A stretch of DNA of 24,505 nt from CAZLQR01 sp964404095 (GTDB lineage: Bacteria > Patescibacteriota > Microgenomatia > UBA1406 > GWC2-37-13), in contig CAYOIN010000016.1 of the NCBI GenBank assembly GCA_964404095.1, positions 1 through 24,505 on the forward strand, given 5' to 3'. Each line of letters begins with the position of its first letter. Position 1 is the stretch's first letter. A program made the translations under genes and the position numbers. Positions 6,179 through 12,531 of this stretch are shown here, one piece after another. A model generated the notes under the pieces. That model saw only the letters and a program-made list of their open reading frames with translations, did not search any database and had not been told where the DNA came from.

Positions 6179-7071
6179 ACGAAATACTAACATCGATTAA
6201 ACGAACGCCGTACCAGTCAACTGCCTCCTTCCTCATTCTTTTTTTCACACTCTTTCTCGCGCTCTTTCTCTTTACGATGACCACCTTCTTTAATGGAATT
6301 CTCTCATTCGTCGAAACCAAACCTCAGGTAACGGTGTATTTCAAGAATGAGACAAAAGAGCAGGCGATCGGCTCAATTCGGTCACAGCTCATGGCCTCGA
6401 CACAGATTGCACAGGTCAAGTACACCTCGAAGCAGGATGCACTCAAGATCTATCGAGAGTTGAATAAGAACAATCCACTCCTTCTGGAAATGGTCAGTGC
6501 GGACATTCTCCCCGCCTCACTTGAAATCTACGCTCGACAAGCAAGTGATCTTCCTTCAATCGCAGAACAGCTTCACAAACTCCAAGGCGTCGATGAAGTC
6601 GTCTTCCAACGAGATGTCGTCGACAAGCTCGTGTCACTCACGACATCGCTGCGGAGAGCATCAATTTTCCTCCTGGTATTTCTCGTCATCGTCGTTTTCA
6701 TTGTGCTCATGACAACAACGGCTTTCAAAATAGCGCTGAAAAAGGAGGAGATTGAGCTTATGAGACTTCTTGGAGCCTCTCATGGCTACGTTCGATGGCC
6801 ATTTCTTAAGGAAGGAATGTTCTTTGGGTTTGTCAGTGGCACCATGGCATTTACCATCTACTATCTCATCGTCTTCATCATGCAGCCGTTTATGCAGTCG
6901 TATCTTTCTGGCATTCCTCAGCTTGAGTTTATGGGTCTTGGTTCGTACGGGCTCTTTGTCTGGCCGCCGAGCCTCTTATTTGTTCTACTCTCTTACCTCC
7001 TTATCGTCCTCCTTGGGATGAGTATTGGGTACTTTGGAAACTATCTCTCAACATCGAAGTACATCAAGTAA
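6175..7071 (+). CDS. ftsX: Cell division membrane protein FtsX
   Basis: This is the membrane partner of FtsE. The 298 residues carry four hydrophobic segments at about 17-38, 163-185, 215-238 and 266-288, the FtsX topology. A large extracytoplasmic loop follows the first segment (about 45-160: FVETKPQVTVYFKN, then a region with KYTSKQDALKIYREL). In other bacteria this loop binds the hydrolase or its activator. The cytoplasmic stretch KKEEIELMRLLGAS before the third segment is the conserved coupling helix that contacts FtsE. The ATG overlaps the ftsE stop. The next gene encodes a coiled-coil secreted hydrolase, the expected extracellular client. Confidence 0.95.
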   Translation: MNEILTSIKRTPYQSTASFLILFFTLFLALFLFTMTTFFNGILSFVETKPQVTVYFKNETKEQAIGSIRSQLMASTQIAQVKYTSKQDALKIYRELNKNNPLLLEMVSADILPASLEIYARQASDLPSIAEQLHKLQGVDEVVFQRDVVDKLVSLTTSLRRASIFLLVFLVIVVFIVLMTTTAFKIALKKEEIELMRLLGASHGYVRWPFLKEGMFFGFVSGTMAFTIYYLIVFIMQPFMQSYLSGIPQLEFMGLGSYGLFVWPPSLLFVLLSYLLIVLLGMSIGYFGNYLSTSKYIK

Positions 7072-7100
7072 TTTGAATTTTTAATTTTTAATTTGATTTC

Positions 7101-7119
7101 ATCCCGATCGGATCGGGAT
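7101..7119. repeat. Inverted repeat upstream of the hydrolase start
   Basis: ATCCCGATC and GATCGGGAT flank a single G. Weaker outer pairing is possible (ATTTG at 7091-7095 with CAAAT at 7120-7124). It sits 9 bases before the ATG at 7129 and 29 bases after ftsX, in an AT-rich gap containing repeated AATTTTT. In RNA it could be an attenuating or processing hairpin; in DNA, an operator. Confidence 0.7.
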
Positions 7120-7128
7120 CAAATTCAC

Positions 7129-8319
7129 ATGCGAAATACTCTCCGCTATCTTGTCGGTGTTCTAGCATCCGTTCTTCTTGTATGTATATTTTTTACGGTT
7201 GTACACGCGCAGTCCTGTAGCAACGAAGCCGACTGTAAGAAACTGATTCAGGAGTATGAACAAAAGCTTGTCGGTATCCGTGAGCAGAAGAATACCCTCT
7301 CATCTCAGATCGACTTTGCCGATACACAGATTTACATCGCAACCTTGAGGATTCAAGACACGGAGCGGAAAATTACACAGACCGCAGACGAGATTGAGAA
7401 CCTCAAGGGGAGAATTACAACACTCAACTCATCGCTCGACTACCTTACCAAGCTTCTGCTCGAGAAGATCGTTGAGAGTTATAAGCGCAGAGAAGCACCG
7501 CTCTTTTCCATGTTCATCGACCCTGACAATGCATCTTTGATGGTGAATCGGTTGAAGTATGCCAAGGCGGCAGAAGAGAACGATCGGAGGCTTGCATTTC
7601 AGGTTCAACAAGCGAAGTTAAACTTCGAACAGCAACGTGATCAACGTAAAGTGAAGCAGGCTGAGCTCGCCAATCTCCAAGCAGTGCTGGAAGACCAGAA
7701 GTCGGCTCTTGATTCACAGAAGCGGGCGAAACAAAGCCTCCTGTCAGCGACACAGAGCGATGAGGTTACCTATCAACGCCTTCTTGCTCAGGCACAGGCG
7801 AACCTTTCGGGATTCGGCTCGTTCGTCCAGGCCGCAGGTGGCGCTACACTCACCTCGTTTGGCTCAGGGAGCAATGGTTGGTACTATACTCAACGAGATC
7901 CATCATGGGGGACGATGCTGCTCCCGGGGTCATCCTCTTCACTTGCGCTCGCGGGGTGTGCGGTCACATCGGTTGCGATGGTCTGTAAAAGCTATGGACA
8001 AGGAACGACACCGGCATCCATTGCTGGAAACTCCGGCAACTTCATCGGCGGTGATCTTCTCAATTCCGCGTTTAGCTGCTCAGGGAAAAGCACGGTTTGG
8101 CTCGGAAGTGATAAGGGAGCAGTACAGTCGTATGTGAATGGAGGAACGCCGGTTATTCTGCGCTTAGTTGCACCAAGCATCTCTGGACTGCATTTCGTAG
8201 TTGCATGGAAAACCGAAGGAGACGATTTCATAATTCATGATCCATACTATGGACCCGATAAAAAATTCTCGGAACAGTATGGATGGGGTCAGGTAACCAC
8301 CGCCATAGCGATTCGTTAA
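7129..8319 (+). CDS. Secreted CwlO/EnvC-like coiled-coil protein with C39-like cysteine peptidase domain
   Basis: The 396-residue protein begins with a signal peptide (residues 1-27, cleavage likely after VHA). Long coiled coils run from about 35 to 235, interrupted by a segment SMFIDPDNASLMVNRLKYAKAA. This is the architecture of FtsEX-regulated proteins such as CwlO, PcsB, RipC and EnvC. Those end in NlpC/P60, CHAP or LytM domains. Here the C-terminal domain (about 250-396) is papain-like, as in peptidase C39: Gln255 (YYTQRDPSWG), Cys277 (AGCAVTSVAM), His355 (LHFVVAW) and Asp371 (IHDPYYG). It probably cuts peptidoglycan cross-links when FtsEX acts. The start at 7129 is chosen over 7093 because the signal peptide begins there and the inverted repeat lies between. 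Confidence 0.88.
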   Translation: MRNTLRYLVGVLASVLLVCIFFTVVHAQSCSNEADCKKLIQEYEQKLVGIREQKNTLSSQIDFADTQIYIATLRIQDTERKITQTADEIENLKGRITTLNSSLDYLTKLLLEKIVESYKRREAPLFSMFIDPDNASLMVNRLKYAKAAEENDRRLAFQVQQAKLNFEQQRDQRKVKQAELANLQAVLEDQKSALDSQKRAKQSLLSATQSDEVTYQRLLAQAQANLSGFGSFVQAAGGATLTSFGSGSNGWYYTQRDPSWGTMLLPGSSSSLALAGCAVTSVAMVCKSYGQGTTPASIAGNSGNFIGGDLLNSAFSCSGKSTVWLGSDKGAVQSYVNGGTPVILRLVAPSISGLHFVVAWKTEGDDFIIHDPYYGPDKKFSEQYGWGQVTTAIAIR

Positions 8320-8408
8320 GAGCTTCTTATACCGGGGCGTACTCGTCATTTTGTAGCAGATAAGCGACTGACAACTCGTCTTCTAACAGGTACTCTCAAT
8401 ATGTGAGT

Positions 8409-9071
8409 ATGAAAATGAAAGATCTTCCGCCGGTTGATCGCCCGCGCGAAAAACTTTTTCGCTATCGATCGGTTCATCGTATTACAACGATAGAATTACT
8501 CGCAATTATTCTCGGCACCGGAACAAAGGGAGAGAATGTACTGAAACTTGCTACCCGCATTGTAGCAAAGCTCGAGCAGCTCAATGAACAACCTCAACTC
8601 AGCACCTTCCTCAACATGAAAGGTGTGGGAAGAACAAAAGCGTCACAGATTGTAGCTGCGATCGAACTTGGTAAGCGACTCCAGACGCCAGTCCCAACAT
8701 TGGACATCCTCAAACCTTCAGATGTATGGAGTGATATGTCTCCTACATACACTACGAAAAAAGAACACTTCTATGCCTACTATCTTGACACTCGAAATAC
8801 AGTCATAAAAAAGGAACTAATATCGATCGGTTCGTTGAATGCAAGCATCGTTCACCCCCGAGAGGTATTCGAACCGGCTGTGCGCCACCTGTCCGCGCAT
8901 ATTATTCTGAGTCATAATCATCCATCAGGTGATCAGACACCATCTGATGCTGATATTCTGGTTACGCGCAAACTTGCCGAAGCCGGGAAGATACTCGACA
9001 TTGAGGTGTTGGACCACGTGGTGGTGTCACAACGAGGTTTCACGAGTATGAAGCAAAATAAGCTATTCTGA
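8409..9071 (+). CDS. radC: RadC/JAB-domain DNA repair protein
   Basis: The 220-residue protein starts KMKDLPPVDRPREKLF, the usual RadC opening. A helix-hairpin-helix region is at about 55-90 (FLNMKGVGRTKASQIVAAIELG). The C-terminal JAMM metal site has His169 and His171 (SHNHPSGD) and Asp182. The role of RadC in vivo is unsettled; the fold predicts a zinc-dependent hydrolase acting at or near DNA, and members often travel with mobile or competence genes. GTG at 8403 is a possible alternative start, with weak -35 and -10 candidates at 8368-8373 (CTGACA) and 8391-8396 (TACTCT). It heads a run of plus-strand DNA repair genes. Confidence 0.93.
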   Translation: MKMKDLPPVDRPREKLFRYRSVHRITTIELLAIILGTGTKGENVLKLATRIVAKLEQLNEQPQLSTFLNMKGVGRTKASQIVAAIELGKRLQTPVPTLDILKPSDVWSDMSPTYTTKKEHFYAYYLDTRNTVIKKELISIGSLNASIVHPREVFEPAVRHLSAHIILSHNHPSGDQTPSDADILVTRKLAEAGKILDIEVLDHVVVSQRGFTSMKQNKLF

Positions 9072-9073
9072 GT

Positions 9074-9082
9074 TGCTATACT
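9074..9082 (+). promoter_or_regulatory. Extended -10 promoter of the MutY-like gene (predicted leaderless)
   Basis: TGC followed by TATACT (9077-9082) is an extended -10 ending 7 bases before the ATG at 9090. A GGGAGG (9083-9088) lies one base from the ATG, too close for a ribosome binding site. Confidence 0.55.
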
Positions 9083-9089
9083 GGGAGGC

Positions 9090-9902
9090 ATGCGATCTCA
9101 GGAATTAGCACGTGTCAGAGCTCGGATCTGGAGGTACTACCGCTCTCATAAACGAGAGCTGTCGTGGAGAAAACATATCACACCCTATCGTGTACTTGTC
9201 TCTGAGGTCATGTTGCAACAAACTCAGGTAGCGAGAATTCGCGAAGCTTTTCCCCGATTTCTCAAACAGTTCCCTACCATTTCTTCGCTTGCGAACGCTA
9301 CGCCCGCGTCGGTTCTCCGCGCGTGGCAGGGCTTGGGTTATAATCGCCGGGCGCTCTATCTTCATCGCACAGCGCAGATTATCATAAAAAACTACGCTGG
9401 TAGACTACCAAGGAATAGTGAGGATCTTGAACAACTCCCCGGTATTGGGCCGGCGACCGCACGGTCAATCGTCGTCTTTGCCTGGAATATACCGGAAATC
9501 TTTATCGAAACCAATATACGAAGAGTGATTCTTTACCATTTCTTCCCAGAAAGTAATCACATAGACGATCGCGAGATCAAACCATATGTTGCGGCACTAC
9601 TCGATAAGGCACGCCCCCGAGAATGGTACTACGCTCTGATGGACTATGGAACATACCTCGCAACACAGGTTCCAAATCCAAATAGACGAAGCAGACATTA
9701 TACAAAGCAGTCTCGATTCCAAGGTTCTGACCGTGAGCTTAGAGGCAACATCCTTCAGTTACTCCTCGAGAAAGGATCGCTCAAAGAGCTCCATAGTCCA
9801 CACAAAAATGATGAGTGGAAAAAACGACTCGATCGTATTCTGCAGGACTTAGTGAAGGAGGGTTTTATCAAAAAAACTGGCAAGAGCTACGCTCTTGTAT
9901 AA
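9090..9902 (+). CDS. mutY: MutY-like adenine DNA glycosylase lacking the Fe-S cluster
   Basis: This HhH-GPD glycosylase most likely removes adenine opposite 8-oxoguanine. The 270 residues contain the catalytic Glu39 in SEVMLQQTQV (MutY-type motif) and a helix-hairpin-helix LPGIGPATA (116-124). There is no Nth-type Lys, so it should be monofunctional. The position of the conserved catalytic Asp (LDGNV in E. coli) holds Glu140 in FIETNIRRV. The four-Cys Fe-S loop is absent: the corresponding stretch reads GTYLATQVPNPNRRSRHYTKQS with no Cys. The C-terminal 60 residues look like a small winged-helix-type domain rather than the NUDIX-like MutT domain. It belongs to a clusterless MutY-like group, so substrate specificity is less certain than the fold. 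Confidence 0.8.
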   Translation: MRSQELARVRARIWRYYRSHKRELSWRKHITPYRVLVSEVMLQQTQVARIREAFPRFLKQFPTISSLANATPASVLRAWQGLGYNRRALYLHRTAQIIIKNYAGRLPRNSEDLEQLPGIGPATARSIVVFAWNIPEIFIETNIRRVILYHFFPESNHIDDREIKPYVAALLDKARPREWYYALMDYGTYLATQVPNPNRRSRHYTKQSRFQGSDRELRGNILQLLLEKGSLKELHSPHKNDEWKKRLDRILQDLVKEGFIKKTGKSYALV

Positions 9903-9924
9903 TTACTCCAATTAATTAAATAAT
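9895..9924 (+). promoter_or_regulatory. Candidate promoter of nth
   Basis: TTGTAT (9895-9900) and AATAAT (9919-9924) lie 18 bp apart. The -10 ends only 4 bases before the GTG at 9929; TTAAAT at 9916-9921 is an alternative with a gap of 7. The adjoining TAATCGAAGT matches a half of the palindrome at 3846-3879. Confidence 0.35.
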
Positions 9925-9928
9925 CGAA

Positions 9929-10561
9929 GTGAAACAAACAACGGCAAAGCAGCGGCGAGCACTGGAGATCAACCGAAGACTCAAACAACTCTTTCCAGAT
10001 GCACACTGTGCACTTCACTATAACAGTCCCTGGGAACTGCTCGTTGCGGTCATGCTCTCCGCACAGTGCACCGATAAAAAGGTGAACGAAGTAACGGCCA
10101 AGCTCTTCAAAAAATATCCGTCATTCGCTGATTACCTCAGCGCAGACCCCAAAGAGTTTGAACAAGATATATTCTCAACCGGTTTCTATCGAGCCAAAGC
10201 GAAGCATATTCTTGCTACGGCTCAAAGGATTCATACCGAGTTTCACGATACGGTTCCTCAGAGTATGAAGGAGCTCGTTACCCTCCCGGGTGTCGCACGC
10301 AAGACCGCGAATGTGGTGCTTGGAAATGCCTATGGAGTCGTTGAAGGGATCGCGGTAGATACGCATGTCATGCGCCTCTCTTTTGTGCTCGGACTCACTA
10401 AACACCACGATCCCGTTAAGATCGAACAAGATCTTATGCAACTCCTTCCACGGTCTGAGTGGCTGCCGTTTACCTATCGGCTCATCGAGTATGGCAGAAC
10501 ATACTGTAGTGCGAAGAAACACAATCATGCACAATGTCCACTCTCTATGATGACGCTCTAA
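9929..10561 (+). CDS. nth: Endonuclease III-like glycosylase with degenerate Fe-S site
   Basis: This base-excision repair enzyme removes oxidised pyrimidines and cleaves the abasic site. The 210 residues hold MLSAQCTDKKVN, the helix-hairpin-helix LPGVARKTANVV with catalytic Lys125, and catalytic Asp144 in AVDTHVMRL, so it should be active. The C-terminal cluster loop should be C-x6-C-x2-C-x5-C. Here it reads C193-x6-His200-x2-C203-x5-Thr209, so two of four ligands are lost and a normal [4Fe-4S] cluster is unlikely. The start is GTG at 9929; the next in-frame ATG lies deep inside the domain. Its stop shares the bases CTAA with the convergent Y-family polymerase stop (4-bp overlap). Confidence 0.92.
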   Translation: MKQTTAKQRRALEINRRLKQLFPDAHCALHYNSPWELLVAVMLSAQCTDKKVNEVTAKLFKKYPSFADYLSADPKEFEQDIFSTGFYRAKAKHILATAQRIHTEFHDTVPQSMKELVTLPGVARKTANVVLGNAYGVVEGIAVDTHVMRLSFVLGLTKHHDPVKIEQDLMQLLPRSEWLPFTYRLIEYGRTYCSAKKHNHAQCPLSMMTL

Positions 10562-11832
10562 ATCTCATAGAATGGTATCTGCATTCTGCGCTCTGGTTTT
10601 TTCTTAATCATTCTGCTCTTGTCAAACAGCTTACTCCCAAAATCAACCTTTCCGTGCATGGTTCCGACGAGATCATGATCGATAAGATCGTATAACTTCT
10701 TTACTCGATCCTCTTGCGCTGGCTCAAAATTAAAAAGTCCTTGCTGTACGATTTGGGCGTCCTCGAGGTCTGCGATCGTGCATCCAGTAGCTCGGTAGGT
10801 CATACCTTCTTGATAGATGCGCTCAAATCCCTTCAGGAGCTCCTCCCGAATAAGGAGAGGTAGGTTCGTTTTTTGTTGAAGTGCCACCTCGGTTGTGTGA
10901 TAGGTGAATCGGTGCGTTTTGAGAAATATATAGACCTTCCCAACAACATAGCGCAGACTGCGCGCCTTCTCAAACGCATCCTCGACGTGCTGCATCAGCT
11001 TAGAAAATAATACGCTTCTATCGTTGGTTGCTGGAGAAAATGTCTGTGTGCGTGAAATCGACTTGTAACTCTCCTTCTGTGAAGTATTCAATGTATACAC
11101 AATCTCCCCTCGTAGCTCCCTCCATATTTCACGGTATGGTTTGGCGATATTCTTATTCAGAAAGAAGTGCTCAGGTTGATTGGCAAAATCAAAGGCTGTT
11201 CGCACGCCTAGCTTTGTGAGGTACGCCGTGGTCTGCTGACCAATACCCCAAACCTCACTGACAGGAATCTTTGACAGAAACTCCGGAATCGATCTTCCTG
11301 GTACCATCATTATCCCCTCAGGCTTCTGGTGTCCAGATGCGAGTTTTGCAAGCGACTTCGTAAGCGATATTCCTACCGATACCGTAATCTGAAGCTCGGC
11401 CTTCACTCTCGCTGCAATCGCAGCGCCAATTTCACGATAGCTCATCCGCAGCGGTCTTCGCATCCCCTTAATGTCGAGAAATCCTTCATCTACGGAGTAG
11501 ACCTCTACCTCAGGAGAAAACTGCCGCGCAATCTCAAACATCTTCTTTGAGTACAGACCAAAAAGCTCGAAGTCCGACTCTACAAAAATGGCATCTGGAA
11601 CGAGTTTTTTTATCTCTGAGCTGAGCATTCCTCTGCGCGCTCCTTTTCTTTTTGCCTCATATGAAAGTGCGGTTGCAAGCCCGCGCTCTCGACCCACGAT
11701 GACCGGCCTTCCACGGAGTGACGGATGGGCAGACTGCATCACCGAGGCAAAGAAAGCATCGGCATCCATATGAAGTATGACATTCTGCCAAGAATAAATC
11801 GGTGCCCACGGCGCATTCTGAGAAGAGGTCAT
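10558..11832 (-). CDS. dinB: Y-family translesion DNA polymerase (DinB/UmuC type)
   Basis: It copies past DNA lesions at low fidelity. Starting at MTSSQNAPW the protein has 424 residues. Catalytic acidic residues are in HMDADAFFASV (Asp23) and YSVDEGFLD (Asp115, Glu116). YEAKRKGARRGM is the fingers motif, and the thumb hairpins follow (GIGQQTTAYLTKLGV). A little-finger domain fills the rest and continues to the C-terminus (SRMIKKKPERRMQIPFYEI). I see no clear beta-clamp-binding motif. An upstream ATG at 11853 lies inside the operator and upstream of the -10, so 11832 is preferred. DinB and UmuC cannot be separated with confidence here. It is probably SOS-regulated through the two LexA-type boxes upstream. 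Confidence 0.92.
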   Translation of the reverse strand: MTSSQNAPWAPIYSWQNVILHMDADAFFASVMQSAHPSLRGRPVIVGRERGLATALSYEAKRKGARRGMLSSEIKKLVPDAIFVESDFELFGLYSKKMFEIARQFSPEVEVYSVDEGFLDIKGMRRPLRMSYREIGAAIAARVKAELQITVSVGISLTKSLAKLASGHQKPEGIMMVPGRSIPEFLSKIPVSEVWGIGQQTTAYLTKLGVRTAFDFANQPEHFFLNKNIAKPYREIWRELRGEIVYTLNTSQKESYKSISRTQTFSPATNDRSVLFSKLMQHVEDAFEKARSLRYVVGKVYIFLKTHRFTYHTTEVALQQKTNLPLLIREELLKGFERIYQEGMTYRATGCTIADLEDAQIVQQGLFNFEPAQEDRVKKLYDLIDHDLVGTMHGKVDFGSKLFDKSRMIKKKPERRMQIPFYEI

Positions 11833-11839
11833 GAAGTTC

Positions 11840-11869
11840 AGTATAGTGAACATTCGTTCACTATTGCAA
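11840..11869 (-). promoter_or_regulatory. Promoter of the Y-family polymerase gene (predicted leaderless)
   Basis: On the minus strand, TTGCAA (11869-11864) and TATACT (11845-11840) are separated by 18 bp. The -10 ends 7 bases before the ATG at 11832. The whole spacer is filled by an SOS-type box. Confidence 0.7.
11846..11861. promoter_or_regulatory. LexA-type SOS box 1 (promoter spacer)
   Basis: GTGAAC-ATTC-GTTCAC is a perfect inverted repeat, extendable by one more pair to 11845-11862. It contains GAAC-N4-GTTC, the LexA (DinR) consensus of Bacillus and relatives. It sits between the -35 and -10, where bound repressor would block RNA polymerase. LexA itself is not in this window. Confidence 0.8.
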
Positions 11870-11877
11870 CTGCAAAT

Positions 11878-11893
11878 GTGAACGCTAGTTCAC
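11878..11893. promoter_or_regulatory. LexA-type SOS box 2
   Basis: GTGAAC-GCTA-GTTCAC is a second perfect inverted repeat with the same 6-bp arms. Its centre is 32 bp from that of box 1 (about three helical turns), so two dimers would lie on the same DNA face. It overlaps the stop codon of the upstream metallophosphoesterase gene. Confidence 0.8.
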
Positions 11894-12531
11894 CGATAGG
11901 TTTTCTCTACTGGAGTGACGACTCCATCTTCGATGAAGAGATACTGTGAGAGGCCGTAGTTATTGAAACCACCGTTGATATAGTGATTCTCAAGATCGAT
12001 CTCAGCATAGTGGGTGTGTCCTGTGATGAGGTACTCATTCGCCTTATACTCTCCCCGTATCTTTCGCTTAATTCTGTCATTGAATCGCTTGTATGCAACT
12101 CGAATGAAGGTCTTCCCCATAACACGGAAGACCGCATCTTCAATATGTTCAAGGATATGACGCATCGGAGCAGATAGATCAGGAAAACGAATGAGACGAT
12201 TCCCATGCTCGACAACGTATCTATTCTTCCCCGATACAAACTCGTAACGATCTCCTTGTTCTACAGAAAAAAGTGAGACACGTTTATCGGAGAGTCGCTT
12301 GGGATCATGATTGCCGAATAGATATACCGCTTTCTTTTTCAGCAATAAAGGAAACAACTCCTTTGCCCAAGGTGAGCGCACAAACTGATCGAATGTGCCG
12401 GCGAATCCCTCCCAAAAATCTCCGTTAATAATAACGCGATCAGCGTGTGTAACAGCCTCTCTCAGGATCTGAAATTTGGCAGGTTCAAAGGTGGGAGTGA
12501 GGTGTGTATCTGAGAAGATAAGATAGCGCAT
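11890..12531 (-). CDS. Calcineurin-like metallophosphoesterase
   Basis: The 213-residue protein has the full metal-binding set of the superfamily: Asp8-x-His10 (FSDTH), Asp38 (INGDFWEG), GNHD at 73-76, His109 (VEHGN) and GHTH at 171-174. The overall layout resembles UDP-2,3-diacylglucosamine hydrolase (LpxH) and similar small phosphoesterases. No other lipid A gene is seen, so that substrate should not be assumed. Its ATG overlaps the fusA stop by one base (TAATG) with a weak AGGA upstream, so it is the translationally coupled last gene of the rpoB operon. An unusual placement, perhaps only for compactness. Confidence 0.88.
   Translation of the reverse strand: MRYLIFSDTHLTPTFEPAKFQILREAVTHADRVIINGDFWEGFAGTFDQFVRSPWAKELFPLLLKKKAVYLFGNHDPKRLSDKRVSLFSVEQGDRYEFVSGKNRYVVEHGNRLIRFPDLSAPMRHILEHIEDAVFRVMGKTFIRVAYKRFNDRIKRKIRGEYKANEYLITGHTHYAEIDLENHYINGGFNNYGLSQYLFIEDGVVTPVEKTYR

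Noticed and set aside
9083..9088. GGGAGG as the ribosome binding site of the MutY-like gene
   Set aside because: It ends one base before the ATG, too close to work, and would lie at or upstream of the transcript start.
11832..11853. ATG at 11853 as the start of the Y-family polymerase
   Set aside because: This ATG lies inside the SOS box and upstream of the -10, so it would not be transcribed from the predicted promoter. Family similarity begins after the ATG at 11832.
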